Counted from the first letter of the stretch, positions 32,687 through 44,790 are shown. The stretch is 64,000 nt of DNA from Pachyrhynchus sulphureomaculatus (GCA_019049505.1 CM032451.1:47679120-47743119); one strand, 5' to 3'. The notes: generated by a model not told the origin, from the letters alone. Translations and numbers: made by a program.

Positions 32687-33229
32687 ATGAAGTTGGCTGT
32701 TCTCGATATTCAGGATTTAACTTTTTATTTGCTGCCGATGATGATAATCATGATGTGTATGTGGAAGAATTTCATGCTAAAGAAATTACGATATCAAATG
32801 GTTTACAGACAAGTCATTATGTATTGAAACCCCAAAATACCCTTTGCTCAATTATCTCGACTCAATAAAAGAGCTGTTTGTAAGACTGAAAAGGAACTTG
32901 GTTTACGATATTCTTCCGGCTATGTAGATTACAAGCAAGTTGGAGAAATTTTAGATAGAGTACTGGACAATATTGATGTATTGTATGTAAAAGGAAAACA
33001 TGTTTTTCGATTCGTTCAAGACAACATTGCTGCTTCTACTACTAATTTGCATACTAATCCCAATTTCAAGATGATTGATATAGATACTTTAAATGTATGG
33101 AACATACCAACATTTAAACCTACAAAACCTTCCTGTTTAGATCATAATCTAATTTACAATGCTAAAGTTCAATGTAGTACTACAAATTGTACGACACTAT
33201 TGACATGGCTTTCGATATTCATCCCATAA
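32687..33229 (+). pseudogene. Unidentified DIQ-family protein, frameshifted (right paralog)
   Basis: The start reads MKLAVLDIQD at 32687. Reading then shifts one base near 32715 into the frame with ADDDNHDVYVEEF and SNGLQTSHYVL, and again near 32835 into the frame of 32981-33229 with GEILDRVLDNIDVLYVKGKH. Its D-x-Q start, GK-x-x-F/K middle and C-terminal CSTTNCTTLLTWL parallel the minus-strand gene at 24701-25232, so they form a diverged pair near opposite ends of the core. Two frameshifts as written; a sequencing cause is possible. Confidence 0.58.
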
Positions 33230-33475
33230 TATCAACATCATATGGGTTTAATAAATTTTTTAAGGAATTTTTCCAAATGTTAACTGAATAATTTGTAGAA
33301 AAATTATTGAAAGAGCGAGTTTAATAAATATTTTCAATTTCAAACATGTGTGTTTTATTATTTCCTATTTAAAATACTAAAAGTATTAAGAATATAAGGA
33401 CTTTATACTAGAAAAACAAAACATTAAATATTTAAGGATATAAGGACTTTATTAAGACAAATATACATATATCTA

Positions 33476-33844
33476 TTACTTAAAAAATAAATAAAAGGTA
33501 ATAAAAATTAACAAGGAGTTTCTAATGGTTGCCTCTTTGTTCTCGTTGTCGTTGTTGGTATTCTCGTTCCCAATCGGTCTTGGAATTATTGATTGTACAT
33601 GTTTATCTATAAGATCATGTGTACCAGTCTTCCAGATATCCTGACATTTCGAATGCATTCCTTGTTGTCCCCCTGAAAATAGGTCGTTATCACGAACACC
33701 ACATGCTATACATCCTCCATTTTGATATAAACCGACTCCACTTAACAATTTACCAGGTGTTAATTCGACAGCATTACGATTAATCCAAAGTCCATTTCTT
33801 TTTGTTACTACATATAATTGTTCTCGTTGACGATCTTCACTCAT
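33476..33844 (-). CDS. Cys/Gly-rich domain protein
   Basis: A 122-residue protein. The centre reads GGCIACGVRDNDLFSGGQQG followed by MHSKC, a C-x2-C-x15-H-x2-C arrangement that could bind one zinc. The front (LYVVTKRNGLWINRNAVE) is probably beta-rich. The C-terminus is Asn/Glu-rich and ends in a hydrophobic run (LLIFITFYLFF), possibly a tail anchor. No known family is recognised. Confidence 0.65.
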   Translation of the reverse strand: MSEDRQREQLYVVTKRNGLWINRNAVELTPGKLLSGVGLYQNGGCIACGVRDNDLFSGGQQGMHSKCQDIWKTGTHDLIDKHVQSIIPRPIGNENTNNDNENKEATIRNSLLIFITFYLFFK

Positions 33845-34013
33845 TGTTTATTTGATTTTATGTTTATCAAATACTGACTACTAACCAAACATATCCATTT
33901 AAATATACATATCCCTTCTCAATCGTTGTTTTTTTTAACCTTATCATCAAGAATTATAGGAGAATCTCAGTATAACACATTAAATTGTCAAAGATTTCAT
34001 CTTATTTGCAAAA

Positions 34014-34406
34014 ATGAATTTATTCAGTCAAGATGATTTAGTATATAAAACTTGTAGAAAAATTGATGATTTTGTCAAGAAATTAGCATGTTGTTGTGAA
34101 ACAAGGATTCGACTAATATCTTATCGAGAATATTTAACACCTTTTATCGATCGCAAACAAGTTACGAATAATTTAGAAACACATTACGTATCATGTGTAT
34201 GGTCACATCCTGGAGTTCGAGAAGGACCCGATACATGTGAATGTTTCCATGTTAATATGGTACTAAGACGTGTCAATGAAGAATTGTCAGAGTTGTCGAC
34301 ATCAAACAAATGTATCCAATGTAGTATTTATTGCAATCATAATAAGAATAATAAGTTAATTGAACAATTATCTAAACTAAATCTATTGAGATGTTTTAAA
34401 AAATAA
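34014..34406 (+). CDS. Cys-rich protein
   Basis: A 130-residue protein with many Cys and His: KLACCCETRIR, HYVSCVWSHPGVREG, DTCECFHVN, and CIQCSIYCNHNK. Spacing suggests two zinc sites. No family recognised. It points the same way as the next gene (34982). Confidence 0.65.
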   Translation: MNLFSQDDLVYKTCRKIDDFVKKLACCCETRIRLISYREYLTPFIDRKQVTNNLETHYVSCVWSHPGVREGPDTCECFHVNMVLRRVNEELSELSTSNKCIQCSIYCNHNKNNKLIEQLSKLNLLRCFKK

Positions 34407-34709
34407 ATTTTAATACAATGTTAAATAAAATTGCCATCTAAATATATATTTATAAAAAACTAATATAAAATTTCTCTGATACTTTTACTGTTTTTCCAAT
34501 CACCAGATTTTGTTATTATTATTTTTTATATATTGCAGTTTGTTTTTAAGTAATAGCGCTAATTAAGTCATAGCAAATTTTCCAATCACTTTGTTATTAT
34601 AAACATGTTTTCGACATTTATCTCTTATCATTTTATAAACTAAATTAATCCATTTGTTTTTGTTATTTTTGTCTATAGCGACTAGTCGACTCCATACATC
34701 ATTATTTAG

Positions 34710-34853
34710 ATAAGTGGTAATTTTCCAATTTAAATTGCATTTATACTGATAAACGTGTATAATTAGTATATGTTTCTAAAAAATGCATATCGGATGATTT
34801 GTATTTATTATTATATAAACACATACATGTCTTATGTCGAATCAATTACAAGT
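34710..34853 (+). promoter_or_regulatory. TATA/initiator module 3
   Basis: TATATAAACACA (34813-34819) with TCTTATGTCGAATCAATTAC from 34830. This is the third copy of the module seen at 25478-25633, with which it shares about 150 bp upstream. It drives the gene at 34982, so the same promoter serves unrelated genes at both ends of the core. Confidence 0.72.
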
Positions 34854-34981
34854 TATCAACATAGTGACATATAACTGATTTAATCTCTTTGGAAATTTTA
34901 AAAAATAATTCCACTTCAGATCTACACCTACATAATTCCTAATTCATCGAGTTAAAACAGAAAATTGTCAAATCATACACG

Positions 34982-35383
34982 ATGACAAGTTCTCAATGTT
35001 CATATAAGCTAGTACTAAAATGTTCACGAAGTGGTGCAACGTTAAAATTTTGTTGGAGTGCTGAAATGGTACAACTGAAGAGCTGGTCCCTGATGTTAAC
35101 TCAATTAAGTAAATCAAAGTGTAAAAATTGTCTACAACCTTTAATTATGCAAACTTATTATTATAAAAACAAGCCTTGTGCATTAGTCAGACCAGTACAT
35201 GAAAATCTGTTCATAGGCAAGAAAGAATATGAATGGCTCAGGGACACACTACTTCATATGGGTCGCAAATGTCTTCGATATACGAATAGAATTAATGTAA
35301 TAGCAGGAATAAGCGGCCCGTATTCAGCTAAACTGAAGATGGCAGCCTCCACTATACGTAAACGTTCCCACCAGGATGATTAA
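34982..35383 (+). CDS. Basic protein with one CxxC
   Basis: A 133-residue protein: SYKLVLKCSRSGATLKFCWS at the front, KCKNCLQPLI with a CxxC, then a Tyr/Lys-rich centre and a basic Ser-rich end (STIRKRSHQDD). The end could be a nuclear localisation signal. No family recognised. It lies 135 bp inside the right terminal repeat. Confidence 0.65.
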   Translation: MTSSQCSYKLVLKCSRSGATLKFCWSAEMVQLKSWSLMLTQLSKSKCKNCLQPLIMQTYYYKNKPCALVRPVHENLFIGKKEYEWLRDTLLHMGRKCLRYTNRINVIAGISGPYSAKLKMAASTIRKRSHQDD

Positions 35384-36451
35384 TGTATTATAATAATTTT
35401 TGTATTAAGATTTTAGTTAATTTTATATAGAGATTTTATATTTTTTAAGTATTTAAGTAAGTCAATAATTTAAACCAATTTGCTTTTTAGTAGACAAATA
35501 ATATTGATATTATATTTACAACCTATTTCTTAGTTTATTATTAGTCAAATCTTTGTTCTTTTGGAAACAAATTTTGATTTATACAAATATAAACTAATTA
35601 GTGATAGTAGTAACTTGGAAAACAAAAAATTTTACACATTTAAATTTATGACAAATTTATTGGTCTTTCAATTATTTTAATGCTTTCGAATCTACTTTTT
35701 ATCAACTAATTTTAACATTTCTTATCTGTTTTTGTTGAACTCTCTCATTTATACATACTATTAAGCAATTCAAAATTTTTAGTCAAATAGTTATTAGTAA
35801 AGCATAACATTGCAATTTGTACTTTATTCAATACATTTTACATCCTCTTATCGACAAAAATTTGATCTTTCTTATCAAATTTGTTGAACTTTCATTTAAT
35901 TTTATAACAAACTGGTTTTTGTTGGTATCATTTCGTACCAGGCAACATATTATTTATTTTTGTACTTTTAAGTATTTAAGTAAGAATCTAAAATGTTGTT
36001 TTATTAATTTATCCAATACATTTTACATCCTCTTATCAACTAATTTTAACCTTTCTTATCGGTTTTTGTTGAACTCTCTCTCGCATTTATTTAATATTTC
36101 TAATCAAATATATAGTTATTAGTAAAACATAACATTGCAATTTATATTTTATCCAATACATTTTACATCCTCTTATCGATAAATATTTGATCTTTCTTAT
36201 CTGTTTTTTGTTGAACTCTCTCATTTAATTTAGGTTTTTGTATCATTTCGTACCAGGCTCTACATTTACATCTTAACATTTTAGTTAGTTTTTATTGTTT
36301 TATAGATATTTTGTACTTTTAAGTATTTTTAGTAAGTAGAATAATTTTCTCCTTTTTAAGTTTATATATAGTAGGTGTAAAGATTTGTTTACATCTTAAC
36401 ATTTTAGTTAGTTTTATTGTTTTATAGATATTTTGTACTTTTAAGTATTTT

Positions 36452-36535
36452 TAGTAAGTAAATCTAATATATATATATATATATATATTTTATATATATA
36501 TATACCCCTATACTACTATACCCCCTTAGTAAGTA
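36452..36535. repeat. TA-rich insertion in right terminal repeat
   Basis: TAGTAAGTA occurs at 36452-36460 and again at 36527-36535, enclosing a (TA)n-containing 66-bp insert that ends in CTACTATACCCCC. The left terminal repeat has one TAGTAAGTA and no insert. It looks like a target duplication or a local slippage/assembly product. Confidence 0.7.
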
Positions 36536-37769
36536 ATCAGACGAGGCTTCAAATGCATTTCAAACAGTTTTGAATAAAAATCTGTGTTCTCATACTTGTA
36601 TGTTTTATTCTCCTCTCGTTCCCACACAACGAGTCAAAGGCGAGGCTAGGCTCAGCTCATTTTTAACAAATATTTTACTAAGATTTACAATACAACGAGA
36701 CCAAATTATACTTTTGTTAGGCTCAACAAAACCTTTTACAACGTTCCCACACATACGGTAAAAAGCTAGGCTCATTTAATATTTTACTATTATCATTACA
36801 AACCAAAAACTCATTTGAGATTCATTTAAGCTCATTTCGTACTTATTTTACGATTCTTGACAAATATTACTTATTTAACTTGCTTTCATCTCATATAACA
36901 TATTATAGCAAAATCCAACGAGTTCACAACATTTCAACGAGCTCACAATAAGCTCATTTCATACTTATTTTACCACCTTTAGTAAATATCAACAATTTTA
37001 CAACACTTTTATGCATTTTACTCAACTCATTATCAGCAATTTCTAAACTTTCTTATCCATTATTTGACCTATCAAAACTATTTTTAAGCTCATTTCATAC
37101 TTATTTTACTTGCTAACAAATTTCATCAATTTTAATACACTTGTATGCATTCAAAACATATCCTTATCAACTATTTTTGACCTTTCTTATCTATTTTGTG
37201 ACCTATCAGACCATTTAGAACATTCTAGCTATCACGTCATTTCTATTTTTAGAATAATTCGCAAAAGTGTTTACTTGGTTTCAATTCAAGGAAATTAGCA
37301 TAAGTCATACTTTTTGTTTACATTTTGCCTTATCTTCGACATTTTTACCGACTTTACGGCGCCAGTTATTTACTGTTTTCGCTCAAATTACAAGATTTTA
37401 CATTGTATCATTGCTATTTTTAATACATTTACTTCTTTGCCTTTACAATTCAACCTATCAGACACATGCAATTTCGAATAGATAACACACATTTTTACCC
37501 TTCAACCAATCAAATTTATACTCTTATTAGCAAATTTTACACAACAACCTATCAAATACATGCCTTTTCCAATAGACAACACCCATTTTCACAGCTCACC
37601 TATCCAAATACACAGATTCTTATCTAATTTTACACATTCAACCAACCAAATACAACCTTTCTTATCTAGTTACGCCTACTCTGATAAGACCACACCAATG
37701 AGCATCTAAACTAATGCAACTTCTCCTCAAATGAAAGTTTACAAAGTTTTTAATGAAGTTAAGATACCC

Positions 37770-38560
37770 TGTTTCCACATCTACTGGACTTGTTACGTCA
37801 TTGACGATCACTTCTTGCAGAATCTCATATTACACCTATTTACACCGATTCTACCTCTAGAAAGACATTTTCAACAACTTATTTTGCCAAAAAGGCACTG
37901 TTCAACAGCCACTGGACAAATTTTAACTCATTGACGACTACTTCTTGCACTTTCTTAACTAATACAGCTTACACATATTCACATCTAACATTAAAACACC
38001 TCTTAGACAAAGTATTTTTACCAAAAAGGCACTGATTCAACATCCACTGGACAATTTACGTCATTGACGACTACTTCTTGCATTTCATCTTTTTATTAAC
38101 ATATCCTTTTTTTATGGCATCCCAACAATTGCATTCTCTATTACGAATCCTATTTGGCTAAGTAGGTTAAGTCCCCAGTTTTTGCAGTATTGAAACCAAC
38201 ATATGTAGGTTCAAATCCTACAACAGACTTCACTTTTTTTAACTTATTTCATTTAATACACAACATTTAACACACATTTATTAAAGACCAAGTCCTCAAG
38301 GTCAAAAGTGACAAAAAGGCACTGAGCTACATCCACTGGACAAATTACATCATTGAACACTTCTTCAGCTATTACAGGTAAATTACAGGTAAATTACAGG
38401 TAAACAGGTGACACAGGTACAGGTATACAGGTATACAGGTAGGTACAGGTATACAGGTATACACTTCTTAAAACAAGAGGTTCAGGAAATATGCCAAAAG
38501 GGCACTGTTCAACAACCACTGGACTTGTGACGTCATTGACGACACTTCTTCGGATTTTTC
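37770..38560 (-). repeat. CRE-like repeats and minisatellite (right)
   Basis: Mirror of 21638-22440: CGTCATTGACGA words recur near 37797, 37930, 38050 and 38530, with the CAGGTATACAGGTA minisatellite at about 38370-38462. Confidence 0.8.
38146..38240 (+). ncRNA. tRNA-like RNA polymerase III unit (right copy)
   Basis: Plus-strand mirror of 21942-22036: A box TGGCTAAGTAGG at 38155-38166, B box GGTTCAAATCC at 38208-38218, T7 terminator at 38234-38240. Only a few bases differ from the left copy and none falls in either box or the T-arm stem. Both copies point outward from the element. Confidence 0.65.
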
Positions 38561-38766
38561 AGGTAGACAGGTAGAAAGGTCAAAGGTCAACGAAAACGTA
38601 ACTAACACCTCAACACTTATGCGGACGAAGAAAACACCTGCCTGAAACAACTTCCAGAAGACATGACCCAAATTGACTTTCAGCTCCTGAATTCACTTCT
38701 TCGGATATGGTCAAGGTCGGGTTAAAAAAGTGGCCATCGAGGTGTCCCAGAAGCGCGTTTAACACC

Positions 38767-41240
38767 CTTAGTTAAAAGAATTATTTCTTTATATTATTAA
38801 TTAGCTAATTAATATTAGGCCATAGTACTTTTGATCCCTTTAGGGAGGTATTATTTCTTTTTATTTTCATCAGGATCCAGCGACACTAAATTTAAAGAAA
38901 TAAAAATTGTCGCTTTACTATTTGGTATAACGCTGGTATAATATGATACTAGAATTGGAACATTTTGTACCTGTCTTCCTTGCTTAAATTCTGTTCTGTC
39001 TATCTCCTTTCTCATTTTTTAATTGTGTTAATTCACTTTTTAATGTATAAAAATTTTTTGATGTATGGCTCAGTGTGGATCACACTTGATCATCTTAACC
39101 TGGGTGGATTGAAAGGACACTTTTGACGAGTAAGTTAGTAGACACTGGCGTTCGATATTTCCTAATAGGTTTGCCGAGATGAGAGGATTATTAAAATAAA
39201 TACTTACGACCAATTACACAAAGTTTATTTTCTCCCGCGATTTCTTTTACTCCCAGACTATACAATCTGAGATATGTTTTTTTCATATACGATTTATCGT
39301 CACGGGCGAATAATTGTGATTCTTGACATTAGGTCTAAGAAGATTTCACATTTAGTTCAAGTATTCTTTTAAGAGAGTTGGTAGAGAAGGCTAAAACACG
39401 GTATTAAGTTATCCCATATTATTAATCATTTATGTATTAAGATTGAGCTTGTAGCCACGAAAAATGTTAGGTATAAATGTTTTTAGGTGTTTGGGTAAGT
39501 AAAAGATTTTTTATGAACTCATCTTTACGAGTAAATATTAAAATACTAGTATTATAATATGCCGTACAAAATAATATATTATATTATATACATATATATA
39601 ATATATTATATTATATATATATAAGGTTTATTTGTGGGGGTGTTGGTATCTATATATATATATATATATGACGTATATATATAATATTATATATATAGTA
39701 TATATAATATATTCTTTCATTAGTAATTATATATATATGATATTGAGGGCCGAGCCACAAAAATATTGCTAAAATTTAATCAATAAACTTTTTAATCAAA
39801 CCTTACTTCCCTTGCTTATTATGTAAGCTCAGTAATATTATTTGTTAATCTTTCTATCTCCATCCACAAAACAAAAATAAAAAAAAACCCCTGGACTCAT
39901 ATAGTAGGTTGGATCAAGATAAATGCTATTTTTTCAATTCTGAACTTAAACCTTAGGGATTTTTACTTACACAGATCATGGTCTGAAAAAAATACACTAT
40001 AGGAAGTGGTCAATACCTCCACAAAGTCATGATACCTCACTGATTTTAAACTAAAACGAAATGATCACTTCGTATCATTACTTCTTTCCTTGTTTGGCCC
40101 ATAACTTACAGGAATCTGGTCAACAGAACATATCTATCTAATTAAAGTATTGATTCTTGTTATTTTAAGTAAAGCACTATGTATCTGCTTCAAACTTTCT
40201 GCTTCTCAACAAATCGCTGTAATGTAGACAATAAAAAGCCAGCTTAATTAAACACTGACAATCACTGTTACATTAGGAATATGCTAGGCTTTAAAACAGA
40301 CAGGCTCAGTCAGAAATTGATTGAATGATCTCTCTGAGATATATTTCAACGTAATGAGAGTTTTTTTATGTCTTTATTATTTAAAGTTGATGAGTAAATC
40401 CGTCCTGGCTTACAGACACGAAATAGTCACAAGTCGGGGAATTAAGGTTGAGATATCATTAAAAAATTAAATATGCCAGCTAGACGACGTCTGAATTAAC
40501 CAGTAGTATATAAAGTGTATATCGAGTTGCATTTAATATAAATTATTCGTGCTGTCAATAATAATTCAGAATCATATGTTACAAATACAACTAAAATAAA
40601 ATTTTAAATTTATACAATTAGGCTTCATGGCTTTGATACCATTTTCTTTATCTGTATCTCAGTAATTTTAATTAATTGTAAGCTTATTTTATTATAATTT
40701 CAGGAAAAATATAACCTTTAATTCAAACTATCTCTTTATTTGTGCCTATGGAAATAAAATTTAAATCCATCATCAACTTGTTCAATGTAGTTTTTCATAT
40801 GATATATATTTTTTAATGATTTTTTTTTTACACTAAACATTGTTAAACTGTTGCCGATAATAGTGATTTGATTAAAGAGTAGTCTTATCTGTATTAACTT
40901 TAATCACTTAAATTCTTAAACTAATTTAAGGCAAAGTAAGCTACATTTGATATATATTCGTAAATAAATTCGAGAAAAATGGTTTAAAAACTCTGACTAA
41001 AATTTGTCTGGTCCATTATTTCCAATCATTCTTAAAATGGATCTTACACGTATCTTTTTATTAACTATTTATTGCTTAATTGGATATTGATAATAATTTA
41101 ACATCAGTAGGGATATCACAAGTGTGCAAAAGAAATTTTACCTTTTTTTTTGTATAGTATAAATCGTTATGGCATTGCTTCAAGAACACTACCTCCGTGA
41201 TCGGACATTGACAAAAAACAACGGTTTTTGAGAGGATAAC
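38767..41240. other. Intergenic, no gene seen
   Basis: AT-rich sequence with a TA-rich patch at 39580-39740. No coding frame of interest and no repeat I recognise. Confidence 0.5.
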
Positions 41241-41249
41241 TTTATACAA

Positions 41250-41278
41250 CATTGTATATAAATATATATTTATATATA

Positions 41279-41316
<38 letters not shown>

Positions 41317-41903
41317 ATACATATAATATATATATATATATAGGGAAGTATATATATATAAATATATATATATTATATAAAATATATATATATATATATA
41401 TCTATATACTATATATATATTATATATATATTAATATAATATATATATAAATATATACTATATATTTATCTATATATTTATATATAAATTAGAATATATA
41501 TATAGTATTATATAATATATATTATATATCATATATATATATTATATGATATATATTTATAGTGCCTTATATACATATCTATATTATATTTTATATATAT
41601 ATAGTCTATATATATATATATATATATATTTATATCTATAATTCTAAATTATATAATATTTATATATATATCTTAACTATAATATATAATATGAAATATA
41701 TGTATATAACTATATATATATATATATATTATATATATATATATAAATATACTTATATGATATCATATATTATATATAAATATATATATAGATATTCTAT
41801 AATATATATATATATATAACTTAAATATATATATAATATATCTCTTATATATATCTATATTATATAAATATATATTATATATATAAATTTATATTATATA
41901 ATA

Positions 41904-41946
<43 letters not shown>

Positions 41947-41975
41947 CAATATATATATAATTATATATTATAATC
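41250..41975. repeat. Degenerate (TA)n tract
   Basis: About 720 bp of TA repeats with frequent TAT/ATA slips. The irregularity is unlike the pure tracts near the Tc1 elements and may reflect base-calling errors. Confidence 0.9.
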
Positions 41976-42369
41976 ATATAAATGTCATCAAAGTTGTTTC
42001 ATATTACTTAAAAGGATGACTCTGGGTCACGTATAGAACACATCAAATCGTTTTTTTGATAAATCCGTACATTTCTGAAAACTTAAAAAGGCAGGCGCTT
42101 GATTTTAGCGCTCAAACCCAGCTCACCCATGACATCGATCATGTTTACCTATCGATTAAAGATACTTAAGCTATTGATCTAATTCTTTAGTGTTGCCAAT
42201 TCATCATAGCCAAACATGATTGTATTTAAAAAATGTAATTTGAGAGAAAACAACTAATTAGTGGATAAATTAAGGTAATAATTCTCTATAATGCCACAAA
42301 CCTTAAGAAAAAAATAATAATTAATCATAATAAAGGTTTCTTATCTATTATTTGCCAAAGATAACCTTA

Positions 42370-43800
42370 ATCAGGCGCGACAAGAGGTGACGTTGTTTTA
42401 TCAGTCTTCCAGTTCATTGCTCCTTTAATAGTTTTGAGATTTACGTTACAGTTCACTTCTTACAATATTTGAGCAACAATGGAACTCAGCATTTGAGAAA
42501 TGTTGTTTTAATAACACTAAAACACAACCAAGCCCGGAAGCGGGTAAACATGTTCTTGATTGACAAGTTCATCATCCGTTCTTTTTTTAATGCAAGACTA
42601 TCAAAGTGGGAAGGTCATCTATGATATATTAAACTCAACGGACTGGAGATAATTATTTAATACTATTTATTCTAGGTATTTTTTTTGTAGTTCTCGACTA
42701 ATGAGATCAAAATCTAAACAAATTATTATTTTGTTGGCCTGCCCGTACAATTGATTGTTTTTTTATATTACATTATTTTAATAAAACGATGTGTTTATTT
42801 TATACATAGTGACTAAACGTCAATTTTTCAAGTAATTTTATGTCTCTTTTTTAGGCATAATTCAAGGAAACTCCGTCGCTGATGTCAGAACCTCTGTGGC
42901 CAACCGACATCTATGTCATGAGAGTTTTGTTTCTATATAGTTTAATATATATTATTTAATAATTATTTTGGATTACAATTTTTACATGCAGCAGGGATTT
43001 TGATTTTGGGAGGGAAAATTAAGTTAAGATTTTATATATTTTATATGATGAATGCCTTACAACCCATAATAAAGGCGCGACAAGATGTGCGTTTTTCCTT
43101 TCTACGTCTTCCATTTCATGGCTACGCTTGGAGAAAAACTTGATAGTTTACGTTACAGTTCAACTTATACCTGTATGGGTTAAATATCTGGAACCAGAAT
43201 TGGGTAGAAATGTAGTTCTATTAACACCAAATATAACCAACCGAAACGATGGGTTTAACCAAGTTTCTGATTGACAAGTTCAACTTTTTTTTAATGAATA
43301 AGAGAAAAAGGTGGGAGGTCTCTACCGATCTATATTAACTTCAAAAGCTGAGAGAGATAATTTTTATTTCTATTTACTTATTTTTGTTGTATTCTACCAT
43401 AACTAATAATTACATGATTCCATTAACAACGCGGCAACTGTTTTAAGGCATGTTCTTTGTTTTATTTTTTATTACTTTCTATTTTTGTATTAAAATAACA
43501 TAAAAACTTCTAAAAAACAAATAATAAACAAATTGTTATATGTTGGCAAGCCTATACAATTGATTGTTTTTTTATATTTAAGTATTTTAGTATAAAACAT
43601 TGTATGTTACTTTATACTGTTACTAAACTCGCAAAATTTCAAGTAATAGAGGAGTTATGTTTTTGTATAAGGCTAATTTAAGATAAAGTCCCCGTCCTAT
43701 GCCAACCTAGTGGCCCATACGACATCTTTCAGAGTTTTCGTTTTATAGAGGCCACTTAATTCTTTACTAGATTACAATTTTACATGTCAGAAGGGTTTTT
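42370..43800. repeat. Noisy direct repeat, about 0.7 kb unit
   Basis: The unit begins GGCGCGACAAGA at about 42374 and again at about 43074. Both copies continue with matching words: TTTACGTTACAGTTCA, TTGATTGACAAGTTCA, CAATTGATTGTTTTTTTATA and a GTTTTAT/GTTTCTATA end. Similarity is low and full of indels. No gene is visible in it. Confidence 0.7.
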
Positions 43801-44790
43801 GATTGAACATGCTAGATAGTGCATGGTAAGGCACTCATAAAGCCGTCAAAGGTTAAAATATTAAACATAAACAATTAACTAAAATATACCCATAGAATTT
43901 CTGTAACCACATTATGAGCTCTATATACATTGTAAAGACGGACCTCCTACGATAGGTCACTTGGAGGTTATAATGACGTAGTGTCTTTTACCTTGATAAG
44001 GGTGTCAACCACCCTATATTCAAACAGCATTAAAAACTTCCAAATTCCACACAATTTGTTTCTTCATAAATTGCGTATTTAGGCTATACTCCTAAGAGAT
44101 CTTTTAATAAATAAACGCTTCGCATCGCTTGAAGCCTTTTATAAAAAAACAAGGTATGTAAATTATCACTATATAAACACTTTTTTTTAAACAAAAAAAA
44201 CATACTCGCAGAACCATTTACCTTTGTTCGCATAACTCCAGATTGAAACATATTCGTTGAGTATGGTTTTTGAGATTTTATTAATGATTTTCCCCATAAG
44301 GGTAGCTTATATTTTACCAGTGATTCAAAACGCCGAAACAGTTAAAGCCAACTAGTTATAAATGTCTCAAGGAGTATAATTAACATATCTCAAACTTACA
44401 AAGGAACTAATTCTAATGTGTATATTTTTTGATTTTTATAATGATATTAGTCTATAGGGGTGGCTGTCACACCCTAGTCAAGGGGGTTACAACAAGTTGA
44501 TAGTTAAAGTTGTATCAAGGAGGTTAACTACAATGCATAAAGCATCAAGGTAGACGAAGTTGGTTCATGTGTATATTTTATAAATTTTTTATACCATATT
44601 TTCAAATTTTGCTTCCCTGAGTATCTTAACTCCTTATCCTGGATTAACAACATGATTCCTAATTAAATTTCTTTCAGAGTCCAAAACCCTTCTGGGACGT
44701 CAAATTTGAATCGCCATCAACCTGTTTCTCTATGGAGACTTGTTGACATAATTTGAATCGGTCACTATTATGGGCGAACTATCATCTCTA
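43690..44790. repeat. Noisy inverted repeat, centre near 44.2 kb
   Basis: Reading the left arm in reverse complement gives the right arm: TATAGGGTGGTTGACACC against TATAGGGGTGGCTGTCACACC, CTTAGGAGTATAGCC against CTCAAGGAGTATAATT, and CAAAAAACCCTTCTGACATG against CAAAACCCTTCTGGGACG. The arms are 0.5 kb or more and diverged mainly by short indels. Confidence 0.65.

Larger units (their letters stand above)
35518..38762 (-). repeat. Right inverted terminal repeat
   Basis: Reverse complement of 21511-24601, nearly identical over the inner 2.9 kb. It differs by a 66-bp (TA)n-containing insertion (36461-36526), a few one-base indels, an altered minisatellite, and a longer outermost segment (38550-38700). 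High identity means recent insertion or continuing gene conversion between the ends. Confidence 0.92.
21507..38766. mobile_element. Virus-like 17.25 kb element with 3 kb inverted terminal repeats
   Basis: The left 3.1 kb and right 3.2 kb are inverted copies of each other, nearly identical over most of their length. They enclose a core of about 10.9 kb packed with roughly 15 small genes on both strands. A dUTPase-domain gene, zinc-ribbon proteins, a secreted glycoprotein, short introns, TATA-type promoters and tandem repeat arrays in the ends recall insect DNA viruses with large inverted terminal repeats. No polymerase, primase, integrase, transposase, capsid or ATPase gene is visible. I infer an endogenous DNA virus, a segment of one, or a non-autonomous virus-like transposon; the lineage is unknown. 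Exact ends and any target-site duplication are uncertain by about 10 bp. Confidence 0.85.
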
